Source: Dyella_B humi
GTDB lineage: Bacteria > Pseudomonadota > Gammaproteobacteria > Xanthomonadales > Rhodanobacteraceae
Direction: 5' to 3'
NCBI RefSeq assembly: GCF_044904605.1
Contig: NZ_JADIKI010000023.1
Span: 186,001-250,000 of the forward strand
Length of the DNA: 64,000 bases
Shown here: piece after piece, positions 1 through 8,925 of the stretch
How positions within the stretch are numbered: position 1 is the first letter of the stretch
Layout of the letters: the number at the start of each line of letters is the position of its first letter
Program-made: the position numbers and the translations under genes
The notes under the pieces: generated by a model
Told to the model about the DNA's origin: nothing
The model's database searches: none
The model's input: only the letters and a program-made list of their open reading frames with translations

Positions 1-1
1 C

Positions 2-715
2 TCGCCAAAAGGTCACGTGCTGATCGATGGCACGCTGCCGGAAAACGCGGCGATGATCGAATCGAACATCCGCGCGTTGGGTTTTCGCGTGCAGGACATC
101 AAGTTGATTCTCAACAGCCATGCGCACGGCGACCACGCAGGCGCCATTGCTGCCTTAGCGCACGACAGCGGTGCACCGGTAGCCGCAAGTGCAAAGTCGG
201 CAAAAGCGATGGAACTTGGCGGAGACGATCCCGATGATCCGCAGCACGGCATGGCGCCGTTCTATCCCAAAATCTCCAAGATTCGTATCGTGGCCAATGG
301 TGAAACAGTCCGTATCGGCTCATTGGCTTTGCACATGCACGCCATGCCTGGACACACGCCCGGCAGCACCGGTTGGACCTGGCGTTCTTGCGAAGAAAAC
401 CGTTGCCTGTCGATTGTCTATGCCGACAGCATTTCGCTACTGAGTACGGATGACTATCGCTATACCGACCCTGCCCATCCAGAACTCCTTGCGGGCTATC
501 GGCATACGCTTGCCATGTTGGCGGTACTGCCGTGCGACATTCTGCTTACGCCGCATCCCCGCGATGGTTTTTTCGAAAAAGCGGCAGGCATCGCGCCGGG
601 TAAGTCTAATCCTTTGATCGACACGCAGGCGTGCAAAGCCTACGCGGATGAAGGACAACAGAATCTCGAACAGCGCGTACAGAAGGAAGCCGGAACACAA
701 AAAGCCACGCACTGA
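2..715 (+). CDS. Subclass B3 metallo-beta-lactamase (5' truncated by window edge)
   Basis: Zn-dependent hydrolase of the MBL fold, probably a periplasmic subclass B3 beta-lactamase. The reading frame is open from base 2 (SPKGHVLIDG), so the signal peptide and N-terminus lie outside the window and 237 residues are visible. All expected ligands can be read: the HAHGDH motif (Zn1 His-His, Zn2 Asp-His), the His of GHTPGST, and the late His of LLTPHP. Gly-Ser-Thr after GHTP and the CDILLTPHP end are typical of B3 rather than B1/B2 enzymes. The gene is convergent with the DAHP synthase, and a hairpin overlaps its stop codon. A non-lactamase MBL-fold hydrolase is the main alternative. Confidence 0.8.
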   Translation, partial: SPKGHVLIDGTLPENAAMIESNIRALGFRVQDIKLILNSHAHGDHAGAIAALAHDSGAPVAASAKSAKAMELGGDDPDDPQHGMAPFYPKISKIRIVANGETVRIGSLALHMHAMPGHTPGSTGWTWRSCEENRCLSIVYADSISLLSTDDYRYTDPAHPELLAGYRHTLAMLAVLPCDILLTPHPRDGFFEKAAGIAPGKSNPLIDTQACKAYADEGQQNLEQRVQKEAGTQKATH

Positions 716-725
716 GGCGTGGCTT
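699..725 (-). terminator. Rho-independent terminator of the DAHP synthase gene
   Basis: Stem of 9 bp (702-710 with 717-725, AAGCCACGC/GCGTGGCTT) and a 6-nt loop. Read on the minus strand it runs straight into a T5 tract (699-703). It overlaps the 3' end of the convergent beta-lactamase gene, whose stop codon lies in the loop. Confidence 0.75.
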
Positions 726-731
726 GTGTGA

Positions 732-2096
732 TCAGCTTATGCGCCCGGATTTGCGCACGATCAGCATCGCCAGTTCCAGCGATTGCTCATAATTGAGGCG
801 GGGATCGACCATCGATTTGTAAGCACGCTGCAGATCGGCTTCGCTCAAATCACGCGCACCACCCATGCACTCGGTGACGTCTTCGCCGGTCAATTCCAGA
901 TGCACGCCACCCAGTCGCGTACCGACGGCAGCATGGATATCGAGCGCCTGTTCAAGCTCACCGCGAATATTGTCGAAGCGCCGTGTCTTGAATCCATTGG
1001 AGGTACTTTCGGTATTGCCGTGCATGGGATCGGCCACCCACAGCACGCGGCGGCCTTCGCGCTTCACCGCTTCAAGTAGCGACGGCAGCTTGGCAGCGAT
1101 CTGCGCATGGCCCATGCGGTGAATCAGGGTGAGGCGCCCCGGCTCTTCTTCCGGATTTAACGCATCGATCAGCGGCAGCAGTTGTTCCGGCGTGACCGAG
1201 GGACCGATCTTCACCGCGATCGGATTGCGGATGCCGCGGAAATATTCCACATGTGCGCCATCAAGTGCGGCCGTGCGCATGCCGATCCACGGGAAATGCG
1301 TGGAGAGGTTGAACCAGCCATGATGGCGCGGCACCTGGCGCGTGAGTGCCTGCTCGTAATGCAGCAACAGCGCTTCGTGCGAGGTGAAGAAATCCACGCG
1401 TGTGAAGCCGGCGATCGGGCCGGCCAGCGTTTCCATGAAGCGCAGCGAATCACCGATGCCCGCCACCATTCGGCGGTACTCGGCGGCCAGCGGTGAGTGC
1501 TCCACCCAGGCCAGATCCCAGTATTCGGGATGGTGCAGATCGGCAAAACCGCCATCAATCAGCGCGCGCACGAAGTTCATGGTGAGCGCGGAATGCGCGT
1601 GCGCACGGATCAGACGCTGTGGGTCCGGGCGGCGCGCTTCGGTGGTGAATTCTGGACCGTTGATCACGTCACCGCGGAAGCTGGGCAGCGTGACGCCGTC
1701 ACGTGTCTCGGTATCGGTCGAACGCGGCTTGGCGTATTGCCCGGCAAACCGGCCGACACGCAGTACCGGCTGCTTGAGCCCGTGCACCAGCACCAAGCTC
1801 ATCTGCAACAGCACCTTGAGCCGATTGGAGATGATTGGGCTGGTGCAGTCCGCAAAACTCTCGGCGCAGTCGCCACCTTGGAGCAGGAAGCGCTTGCCTT
1901 CCTGTGCGTCAGCAAGTGTCTGTTTCAGCGCCAATACCTCCCACGAGGTGACCAGCGGCGGCAGGTGCGACAGTTCGCCAATCGCCTGGCTAAGCTCGGC
2001 GGCGTCTTCGTACTGCGGTTGCTGCAGGGCGACACGCTGCTGCCAGGAGGTGGGTGCCCAATTCAACGATTCGATGGAACGTGCAGTCTGGCTCAT
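732..2096 (-). CDS. Class II 3-deoxy-7-phosphoheptulonate (DAHP) synthase
   Basis: First enzyme of the shikimate pathway: condenses phosphoenolpyruvate and erythrose 4-phosphate. The 454-residue protein has class II signatures: QGGDCAESF near the N-terminus, RVGRFAGQYAKPRS, and WVADPMHGNT toward the C-terminus (metal and substrate residues). Class II (plant/actinobacterial-type) enzymes are common in Xanthomonadales. An open frame continues upstream, but the ATG at 2096 begins MSQTARS and overlaps the dsbB stop codon as ATGA, with GAGG about 10 nt upstream, so I place the start there. It is probably translated by coupling to dsbB. A terminator follows at 699-725. Confidence 0.93.
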   Translation of the reverse strand: MSQTARSIESLNWAPTSWQQRVALQQPQYEDAAELSQAIGELSHLPPLVTSWEVLALKQTLADAQEGKRFLLQGGDCAESFADCTSPIISNRLKVLLQMSLVLVHGLKQPVLRVGRFAGQYAKPRSTDTETRDGVTLPSFRGDVINGPEFTTEARRPDPQRLIRAHAHSALTMNFVRALIDGGFADLHHPEYWDLAWVEHSPLAAEYRRMVAGIGDSLRFMETLAGPIAGFTRVDFFTSHEALLLHYEQALTRQVPRHHGWFNLSTHFPWIGMRTAALDGAHVEYFRGIRNPIAVKIGPSVTPEQLLPLIDALNPEEEPGRLTLIHRMGHAQIAAKLPSLLEAVKREGRRVLWVADPMHGNTESTSNGFKTRRFDNIRGELEQALDIHAAVGTRLGGVHLELTGEDVTECMGGARDLSEADLQRAYKSMVDPRLNYEQSLELAMLIVRKSGRIS

Positions 2097-2605
2097 AGGA
2101 GCAACCTCGGCTTCGCGCGCTGCAGGGTGGCGCGAATCGCAAGTATCGAAAGAAGGAGGAACCACAACAGGGCCCACAACGGAATGGGTAGGCCCAGGAT
2201 CGGCTGGATCTTGGCGCATTCACCGGAGCCGGTGAACACCATCTTCAAGACCTTTGCGAACGGAAAGGCATCAAACATGTATGCCAGGTTAGGGCCGCAG
2301 GCGGGCACCTCATCTGGCGGCAAGGACATGATCCACAGATGGCGCCCCGCCACCACGATGCCGAACAAGGCACCCAGTAGCACCAGCCCGGTATAGAACC
2401 AGCGTCCACCGGCTCGCGGCCCATGGATAGCACCAAGTAGAAAGAACGCGCCCATGACCATGAAGCCGATGCGCTGGAAGATGCACAGCGGACACGGCTC
2501 CAGGCCCCACTGATATTCGGCGTACAGCGCGAAACCGAGCAGGCCCATGCAAATCAGGAAGCCGATGAGAAAGCTGACGCGGTAGGACCAGCGAAGGGGA
2601 TTCAT
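2093..2605 (-). CDS. dsbB: Disulfide bond formation protein DsbB
   Basis: Inner-membrane quinone reductase that reoxidises periplasmic DsbA. The 170-residue protein shows four hydrophobic segments, the first periplasmic redox pair as CPLC after the first two helices, and a second Cys pair in the large periplasmic loop (PACGPNL ... GSGECA). Length matches the family (about 160-180). Its TGA overlaps the ATG of the DAHP synthase gene by 4 nt. It lies just downstream of the alpha-operon terminator, so it probably has its own promoter in 2606-2690, where I could not identify a convincing one. Confidence 0.93.
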   Translation of the reverse strand: MNPLRWSYRVSFLIGFLICMGLLGFALYAEYQWGLEPCPLCIFQRIGFMVMGAFFLLGAIHGPRAGGRWFYTGLVLLGALFGIVVAGRHLWIMSLPPDEVPACGPNLAYMFDAFPFAKVLKMVFTGSGECAKIQPILGLPIPLWALLWFLLLSILAIRATLQRAKPRLLL

Positions 2606-2691
2606 GACGGAACGATCGAGGGATGGGATGCTGACATTACCCGCTCCCCGCGGCGCTGTCAGCAGGCGCTCGGCCCGATTTCAGAAAGCAA

Positions 2692-2723
2692 CAAACCCCG
2701 GCGGGTGACCTGGCCGGGGTTTG
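2692..2723 (-). terminator. Terminator after rplQ (end of alpha operon)
   Basis: Perfect 11-bp inverted repeat (2692-2702 with 2713-2723, CAAACCCCGGC/GCCGGGGTTTG) with a 10-nt loop. On the minus strand it is followed by TTGCTTTCTG, a weak U tract. It lies 35 nt after the rplQ stop and separates the ribosomal block from dsbB. Confidence 0.65.
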
Positions 2724-2757
2724 CATTTGGACGTCCAAACGAAGTTTGAGACGAGGA

Positions 2758-3138
2758 TTACTCGGCCGCTGCCTCGACGTGCGGACGATCCACCAGTTCG
2801 ACGTACGCCATCGGCGCATTGTCGCCAGGGCGGAAGCCGCACTTGAGGATGCGCAGATAGCCGCCGGGACGCTCGCGGTAGCGCGGGCCCAGCTCCACGA
2901 ACAGTTTGCCCACGGCCTGCTTGTCGCGCAGACGCGAGAAAGCAAGACGGCGGTTGGCGACGCTATCGCTCTTGGCGAGCGTGATCAGCGGCTCGGCGAC
3001 GCGACGCAGTTCCTTCGCCTTGGGCAGCGTGGTGCGGATCAGTTCATGATTGAACAGCGACGACGCCATGTTGCGGAACATCGCTTCGCGGTGCGAGCTG
3101 GTACGGTTAAGTTTGCGTCCAGATTTTTGGTGGCGCAT
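2758..3138 (-). CDS. rplQ: 50S ribosomal protein L17
   Basis: Large-subunit protein near the exit tunnel, 126 residues. It starts with MRHQKSGRKLNR and contains REAMFRNMASSLF, both diagnostic of bacterial L17. It is the last gene of the alpha operon (rpsM-rpsK-rpsD-rpoA-rplQ). A GAGAGAG ribosome binding site precedes the ATG. Unlike the tight spacing of the other genes here, 313 nt with several hairpins separate it from rpoA, and a terminator follows at 2692-2723. Confidence 0.97.
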   Translation of the reverse strand: MRHQKSGRKLNRTSSHREAMFRNMASSLFNHELIRTTLPKAKELRRVAEPLITLAKSDSVANRRLAFSRLRDKQAVGKLFVELGPRYRERPGGYLRILKCGFRPGDNAPMAYVELVDRPHVEAAAE

Positions 3139-3451
3139 GGCTAAAACTCTCTCTTTGTCTATTGTTATGAAAAGCTGGCGATTAAATCCGGCTTCCCGCG
3201 GTTACCCGCTGTTAAAGCCCTTGGTGAAACGGGCTCTTATAAGAGCGCGGCCATGAATGACCGCTTCTAGTGTTTGGTGAGCGAGAACTTCACGCTCGCC
3301 AAACTTGCTGCATATAAGCGATCAAAGAGGATCGCTAAAGTAACTTGTGTGGCCATAGACGGCCTTTTCAGCTGCGTGGCGGGGGCGTTAGACGCCTACC
3401 CGCCACGACTTGCTTGGTACAGCGATCAAGTACGATCGCAAAATTACATCA
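3139..3451 (-). other. Structured rpoA-rplQ intergenic spacer (hairpin array)
   Basis: This 313-nt gap holds no gene. It contains a series of inverted repeats: a perfect 14-bp palindrome at 3233-3246 (GCTCTTATAAGAGC), AGCCC/GGGCT at 3216-3235, a 12-bp stem with one mismatch at 3272-3304, GCGATC/GATCGC at 3317-3334, a compound stem at 3376-3406 (GTGGCGGG outer, GGCGT inner), and a second GCGATC/GATCGC at 3422-3439. None ends in a T tract on the minus strand, so they look like RNA processing or stability elements rather than terminators. Confidence 0.6.
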
Positions 3452-4450
3452 TCAGCCCAGCTGCATGCCGTGCGACAAGCCCGGCGGCGGCCAGTTTTCC
3501 AGCTTCATGCCCAGGGCAAGACCACGTACGCCCAGGACATCCTTGATCTCGGTGAGCGACTTCTTGCCAAGATTCGGCGTCTTCAGCAGCTCGACCTCAG
3601 TCTTCTGCACCAGATCGCCGATGTAGTAGATGCTCTCGGCCTTCAGGCAGTTCGCCGAACGCACGGTGAGCTCCAGATCGTCGATCGGACGGAGCAGCAA
3701 CGGATCGAAACCGCCCTTCTCCGCCTTGTCCGTAGCGCTCTCGCGACGCGAGAAATCACCGAACACAGACAGCTGGTCGTTAAGGATTTCGGCGGCCTTG
3801 CGCACCGCGTCTTCCGCACCGATGGTGCCATTCGTCTCGATGTCGAGGATCAGCTTGTCGAGGTTGGTGCGCTGCTCCACGCGAGCCGCATCCACTTCGT
3901 AAGCCACACGCAACACCGGCGCAAACGAGGCATCCAATTGCAGGCGACCGATCGGACGTGCCTCATCGTCCGGATGCTGGCGCGCGCTGGCCGGCTGGTA
4001 GCCGACGCCGCGACGCACCTTCAGACGCATGTTCAGCGTGATGTCCTTGGTCAAATGGCAGATCACATGTTCCGGATTGATGATCTCCACCGAGTGGTCC
4101 ACGGCGATGTCGCCGGCCGTGACCACGCCCTTGCCCTTCCTGGACAGGGTGAGGGTGACTTCATCACCCGTATGCTGACGAATCGCCACTTCCTTGAGGT
4201 TGAGCAGGACTTCGATAACGTCCTCCTGCAGACCTTCCAGAGTGGTGTACTCGTGCAGCACGCCATCGATTTCGACCTCGACGATGGCGCTGCCAGGGAT
4301 CGAAGAGAGCAGCACGCGACGTAGCGCATTGCCCAGGGTGTGGCCGAAACCGCGCTCTAGCGGCTCCACCACCACCTTGGCGCGATTCGGTCCGAGCTGC
4401 TCGACGCTGAGGCCGCGAGGCCGCAGCACGCTAGTTGACGAAACTGCCAT
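3452..4450 (-). CDS. rpoA: DNA-directed RNA polymerase subunit alpha
   Basis: Alpha subunit that dimerises to nucleate RNA polymerase assembly and contacts UP elements and activators. At 332 residues it is full length. The N-terminal domain shows LERGFGHTLGNALRRVLLSS-type sequence near residues 30-50. The C-terminal domain contains the VRSANCLKAESIYYIGDLV and LGKKSLTEIKD helices. A GGAG site lies 7 nt before the ATG. It sits between rpsD and rplQ as in other proteobacterial alpha operons, but the long spacer before rplQ is unusual. Confidence 0.98.
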   Translation of the reverse strand: MAVSSTSVLRPRGLSVEQLGPNRAKVVVEPLERGFGHTLGNALRRVLLSSIPGSAIVEVEIDGVLHEYTTLEGLQEDVIEVLLNLKEVAIRQHTGDEVTLTLSRKGKGVVTAGDIAVDHSVEIINPEHVICHLTKDITLNMRLKVRRGVGYQPASARQHPDDEARPIGRLQLDASFAPVLRVAYEVDAARVEQRTNLDKLILDIETNGTIGAEDAVRKAAEILNDQLSVFGDFSRRESATDKAEKGGFDPLLLRPIDDLELTVRSANCLKAESIYYIGDLVQKTEVELLKTPNLGKKSLTEIKDVLGVRGLALGMKLENWPPPGLSHGMQLG

Positions 4451-4466
4451 GCAGGGCTCCGGTTGA

Positions 4467-5093
<627 letters not shown>

Positions 5094-5104
5094 GGTTATG
5101 CTCC

Positions 5105-5491
5105 TTAGACGCGACGCTTCTTGGGGGGACGGCAGCCGTTATGCGGAATCGGCGTTACGTCGATGATGTTGAGAACCTTGTAGCCGAGGGCGTTCAGCGA
5201 ACGCACTGCCGACTCGCGGCCCGGGCCTGGGCCCTTGATCCGCACTTCCACCGTCTTCACACCGTATTCGCCAGCGGCACGGCCGGCCTTTTCGGCGGCA
5301 ACCTGGGCAGCGAACGGAGTGGACTTGCGCGAACCGCGGAAACCCGCGCCACCAGCGGTCGCCCACGAGAGCGCGTTGCCCTGGCGGTCGGTAATAGTGA
5401 CGATGGTGTTGTTGAAAGATGCCTGCACGTGAGCCACTGCATCGGTGACAACGCGCTTGACTTTCTTCTTGGTCTTAACCGGCTTTGCCAT
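5105..5491 (-). CDS. rpsK: 30S ribosomal protein S11
   Basis: Platform protein of the 30S subunit near the Shine-Dalgarno/anti-SD helix. 128 residues, with HVQASFNNTIVTITD and the basic C-terminal end CRPPKKRRV that typify S11. It lies 12 nt after rpsM and 11 nt before rpsD in the alpha operon, so co-transcription is near certain. Confidence 0.98.
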   Translation of the reverse strand: MAKPVKTKKKVKRVVTDAVAHVQASFNNTIVTITDRQGNALSWATAGGAGFRGSRKSTPFAAQVAAEKAGRAAGEYGVKTVEVRIKGPGPGRESAVRSLNALGYKVLNIIDVTPIPHNGCRPPKKRRV

Positions 5492-5503
5492 GATTTATTC
5501 CAA

Positions 5504-5860
5504 TTATTTCTTGATCGCGCGACGCGGGCCCTTACGGGTGCGCGCATTGGTACGCGTGCGCTGGCCGCGCACCGGCAGGCCGCGGCGGTGGCGCAGACCA
5601 CGGTAGCAACCCAGATCCATCAGGCGCTTGATAGCGATACCGACTTCACGGCGCAGATCGCCTTCCACGACGTACTTAGCGATTTCGTGGCGGATCTTCT
5701 CCACCTCGCCTTCGCTGAGCGACTTGATTTGTACGTTCGGGTTCACACCCGCGTCCACGCAGACCTTCTTGGCCCGGCTGCGGCCGATGCCGTAGATGCT
5801 CTGCAGGCCAACCCAGACGTGTTTCTGGACCGGCAAATTGACACCCGCAATGCGCGCCAT
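5504..5860 (-). CDS. rpsM: 30S ribosomal protein S13
   Basis: Head protein contacting the P-site tRNA and bridging to the 50S subunit. I place the start at the ATG giving MARIAGVNLPVQKH, the family N-terminus, preceded by GGAGAAAG; an upstream in-frame extension is not conserved-looking. The 118 residues include the helix-two-turn-helix IYGIGRSRAK and the basic tail RTRTNARTRKGPRR. First gene of the alpha group. rpmJ, often found between secY and rpsM, is absent from the 121-nt gap upstream. Confidence 0.97.
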   Translation of the reverse strand: MARIAGVNLPVQKHVWVGLQSIYGIGRSRAKKVCVDAGVNPNVQIKSLSEGEVEKIRHEIAKYVVEGDLRREVGIAIKRLMDLGCYRGLRHRRGLPVRGQRTRTNARTRKGPRRAIKK

Positions 5861-5981
5861 GATGTACTTTCTCCGATGCTTTCTCGCGCGGTAAACGCGC
5901 AATTCTAACCTTAATCAAACTGTCAGGAAAGTCCTGCGGTGCCTGGGGCGCCGCAGCTCTCCGCCGGGACCTGCCTGCGCC

Positions 5982-7307
5982 TCAGCCGCGGCGCAGGTTG
6001 GCCTTCTTGAGTAAACCTTCGTACTGGTGGCTGACCAGATGCGCCTGCACCTGAGCCGTGAAGTCCATCACCACCACCACCACGATCAACAGCGAGGTGC
6101 CGCCGAAGTAAAACGGAACATGCCAAGCATTCTGCATGAACGTCGGTACCAAACAGACCAACACTAGGTAGAGGGCGCCAACGCCAGTCAGACGACTCAT
6201 GACCGAATCGATGTACTCGGCGGTCGAGCGACCCGGGCGAATGCCCGGAATCAGTGCGCCAGAGCGTTTCAGATTGTCGGCCGTGTCCTGGGAGTTGAAG
6301 ACGATCGCTGTATAGAAGAAGGCGAAGGTAATCACCAGAACCGCATAGATGATGTCGTAGAGTGGCTCGCCCGGGGTCAGCACCTGCACCGCGTTCTGCA
6401 ACCAGCGGGACTGGTGACTGGCGTTGCCCCAGGTCGCCGCCATCGCCGGGAACATCAGAATACTGTTCGCGAAGATAGGCGGGATCACACCCGACATGTT
6501 GATTTTGAGCGGCAGGTGCGAAGTCTGGTTCATGTAAGACCGTTGTCCGCCCGAGCGCCGCGCGTAGTTCACGGTAATGCGCCGTTGCGCACGCTCCATG
6601 AACACCACGAACGCTGTCACCGCCAACACCAGCGCCACCACCATGACCAGCTTGATCGTGCTCAGCTCGCCGTTACTCGACATCGACAAGGTATGCGCGA
6701 CCGCATTGGGTAAACCGGCCACGATACCTGCGAAGATCAGCAACGAAATACCGTTGCCGATGCCTCGTTCAGTCATCTGCTCACCCAGCCACATCAGGAA
6801 CAGCGAGCCGGCCGTCAAGCCGACTACCGAGGACAGGATGAACCCAACACCCGGCATGTAGACCACCGGCACGCCGCCCGCGGTCTGTTGTTTCATGAGC
6901 GCCACGGCGATACCGAAGGCCTGGAAGGCAGATAACCCGACCGTGCCGATTCGGGTATACATCGTCAGCTGACGCTGTCCCGACTGCCCTTCCTTACGCA
7001 GCGCCTGCAAGCTAGGAATCACTGAGCCCATCATCTGCACCACGATCGAAGCAGAGATGTATGGCACCACGCCCAGCGCAAACACCGAGAAGCGGCCCAG
7101 CGAACCACCCGAGAACATGTTGAACATGTCCAGGATGCCGCCGCTCTGACCAATCAGGTTGGCCATGGCGTCGGGGTTAACACCCGGCACCGGGATGAAC
7201 GAGCCGAGGCGGTACACGATCAGCGCACCGATCACGAAGAAGATGCGCTGACGCAGCTCGGTCAATTTGCCGAGCGATCCGACCGATGTGCCCTTGGCTG
7301 CGGCCAC
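5982..7307 (-). CDS. secY: Protein translocase subunit SecY
   Basis: Central pore of the SecYEG channel in the inner membrane. The 441-residue protein shows ten hydrophobic segments and the family N-terminal signature LRQRIFFVIGALIVYRLG followed by IPVPGVNP. The start codon is GTG at 7307, 3 nt after the rplO stop, with GGAG inside the end of rplO serving as ribosome binding site; translation is probably coupled. Last gene of the spc operon. Its partner secE lies at 33.5 kb in this window. Confidence 0.98.
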   Translation of the reverse strand: MAAAKGTSVGSLGKLTELRQRIFFVIGALIVYRLGSFIPVPGVNPDAMANLIGQSGGILDMFNMFSGGSLGRFSVFALGVVPYISASIVVQMMGSVIPSLQALRKEGQSGQRQLTMYTRIGTVGLSAFQAFGIAVALMKQQTAGGVPVVYMPGVGFILSSVVGLTAGSLFLMWLGEQMTERGIGNGISLLIFAGIVAGLPNAVAHTLSMSSNGELSTIKLVMVVALVLAVTAFVVFMERAQRRITVNYARRSGGQRSYMNQTSHLPLKINMSGVIPPIFANSILMFPAMAATWGNASHQSRWLQNAVQVLTPGEPLYDIIYAVLVITFAFFYTAIVFNSQDTADNLKRSGALIPGIRPGRSTAEYIDSVMSRLTGVGALYLVLVCLVPTFMQNAWHVPFYFGGTSLLIVVVVVMDFTAQVQAHLVSHQYEGLLKKANLRRG

Positions 7308-7310
7308 GAG

Positions 7311-7742
7311 TTACTCCACGCTTCCGCCGGCAGCTTCGATGGCAGCCTTGGCACCCGCTGTAGCGAGCAAGCCGGACAGCTTCACCGCACGACCGATTTC
7401 GCCCTTGGCGACGACCTTGACCTTCTTCGCGCGGCCGTCAATCAGACCAGCCTGATGCAGCACGACTGCGTCGATCACGTCAGCCTTCAGACTGGCGAGC
7501 TGATACAGGAAGACCTGCTGACTCTCAGCCTTCTTCTGCGAACGGAAGCCGACCTTCGGCAGGCGGCGCTGTAGCGGCATCTGACCACCTTCGAAACCGA
7601 GGCGATGAGTGCGACCGGTACGGGCATGCTGACCCTTGTGGCCGCGACCGGCGGTTTTGCCGAGGCCCGAACCGATACCGCGACCGACACGCAGACGCGT
7701 CTTGCGCGAACCAGCAGCCGGCTTGATGTCATTCAGACGCAT
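7311..7742 (-). CDS. rplO: 50S ribosomal protein L15
   Basis: Late-assembly 23S rRNA-binding protein, 143 residues. The N-terminus MRLNDIKPAAGSRK and the Gly/Lys/Arg-rich stretch (GRGIGSGLGKTAGRGHKGQ) are diagnostic of L15. It lies 5 nt after rpmD and 3 nt before secY in the spc operon. Confidence 0.98.
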   Translation of the reverse strand: MRLNDIKPAAGSRKTRLRVGRGIGSGLGKTAGRGHKGQHARTGRTHRLGFEGGQMPLQRRLPKVGFRSQKKAESQQVFLYQLASLKADVIDAVVLHQAGLIDGRAKKVKVVAKGEIGRAVKLSGLLATAGAKAAIEAAGGSVE

Positions 7743-7747
7743 GATGC

Positions 7748-7936
7748 TTACTCCTCGACCCGCACCAGGTAGTAGACCGTGTTGATCAGACCACGCACTT
7801 GCGGGCTGTCCTTCAGTTCACGGACGTCGTTGGTTTTGTTCAGGCCCAGCGCCTTTACGCTAAGGCGATGACGAGCCTGTACACCGCGCAGCCCCTTGAC
7901 CAGGCGGACGCGGATGATTTTTTCGTTGTTAGCCAT
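7748..7936 (-). CDS. rpmD: 50S ribosomal protein L30
   Basis: Small 23S rRNA-binding protein. The start at 7936 gives MANNEKIIRVRLVKG and 62 residues, the usual L30 length; a longer in-frame extension overlaps rpsE and is not conserved. The ATG overlaps the end of rpsE by 8 nt (ATGGCTAA), suggesting coupled translation. The RGLINTVYYLVRVEE end matches bacterial L30. Confidence 0.96.
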   Translation of the reverse strand: MANNEKIIRVRLVKGLRGVQARHRLSVKALGLNKTNDVRELKDSPQVRGLINTVYYLVRVEE

Positions 7937-8438
7937 TGCCCAGCACCTCTTCCACGGTCTTGCCGCGCTTGGCAGCGATCTGCTTCGGCGAGGCAACGGC
8001 CTGCAGGCCCTTGATGGTGGCGCGCACCAGGTTGATAGGGTTGCGCGAACCAACCGCCTTGGCCAGCACGTTCTTCACGCCGACCACTTCCAGCACGGCA
8101 CGCATGGCGCCGCCGGCGATCACGCCAGTACCTTCGGAAGCCGGCTGCATGTACACGCGTGCCGCGCCGTGGTTAGCCTTGATGGCGTACCAGAGCGTGC
8201 CGTTGTTCAAATCGATGCTCACCATGTTACGACGTGCCCGCTCCATGGCCTTGGAGATGGCCACCGGCACTTCACGCGCCTTGCCATAGCCGAAGCCGAC
8301 CTTGCCTTCGCCGTCACCGACTACGGTCAGCGCGGTGAAGCTCATCTGGCGGCCACCCTTGACGGTCTTGGCCACGCGGTTGACGGCGATCAGCTTCTCG
8401 AGCAGGCCGTCTGAATTTTCGCGATCAGTAGAGGACAT
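7929..8438 (-). CDS. rpsE: 30S ribosomal protein S5
   Basis: Small-subunit protein at the mRNA entry region, involved in accuracy and helicase activity; site of spectinomycin-resistance changes. The start at 8438 (MSSTDREN) has GGAAAAGA upstream. The 169 residues show the double-stranded RNA-binding domain LIAVNRVAKTVKGGRQMSF and the loop GYGKAREVPVAI. Ends in an 8-nt overlap with rpmD. No deletion is seen in the loop that confers spectinomycin resistance. Confidence 0.97.
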   Translation of the reverse strand: MSSTDRENSDGLLEKLIAVNRVAKTVKGGRQMSFTALTVVGDGEGKVGFGYGKAREVPVAISKAMERARRNMVSIDLNNGTLWYAIKANHGAARVYMQPASEGTGVIAGGAMRAVLEVVGVKNVLAKAVGSRNPINLVRATIKGLQAVASPKQIAAKRGKTVEEVLGNG

Positions 8439-8522
8439 ATCTTTTCCGTGTGCCCGGACCATCCGGGACTTTTACTTGCGGCTGAGCCGCTTGGAGTTGT
8501 TGTTGTTACTGCTGATTACTAC

Positions 8523-8879
8523 TTAGAACTTGAGACCAGCTTCGCGAGCGGCATCGGCAAGCGCCTTGATGCGGCCGTGATAGCGAAACCCGGAGCGGTC
8601 GAACGCAACGGCTTCGATACCGGCAGCTTTCGCGCGCTCGGCAACCGCCTTGCCTACCGCAGCGGCAGCTTCGATGTTCTTGGTGCCCTTCAGGCCCTCG
8701 GCCAGCGACTTCTGCACGGTGGAGGCAGCCGCCACTACGTTCACACCCGAAGCATCGAACACTTGGGCGTAGATGTGCTGACCGGTGCGATGCACCGACA
8801 GACGAGGCACGCCGAGCTTACGGATATGAGAGCGCGTGGATTTGGCGCGGCGCAGACGGGCTTCATTCTTGTTCATCAT
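8523..8879 (-). CDS. rplR: 50S ribosomal protein L18
   Basis: 5S rRNA-binding protein of the central protuberance. 118 residues, with KSTRSHIRKLGVPRLSVHRTG near the N-terminus and FDRSGFRYHGRIKALADAAREAG at the C-terminus, as in bacterial L18. Two consecutive ATG codons (8879 and 8876) are possible starts; GGAG lies 4 nt before the first. A gap of 84 nt to rpsE is longer than most in this operon. Confidence 0.97.
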   Translation of the reverse strand: MMNKNEARLRRAKSTRSHIRKLGVPRLSVHRTGQHIYAQVFDASGVNVVAAASTVQKSLAEGLKGTKNIEAAAAVGKAVAERAKAAGIEAVAFDRSGFRYHGRIKALADAAREAGLKF

Positions 8880-8925
8880 GTGTCTCCAGAAAGCGGATCG
8901 GCTAGTTAGCGGTACAAACCCGCCA

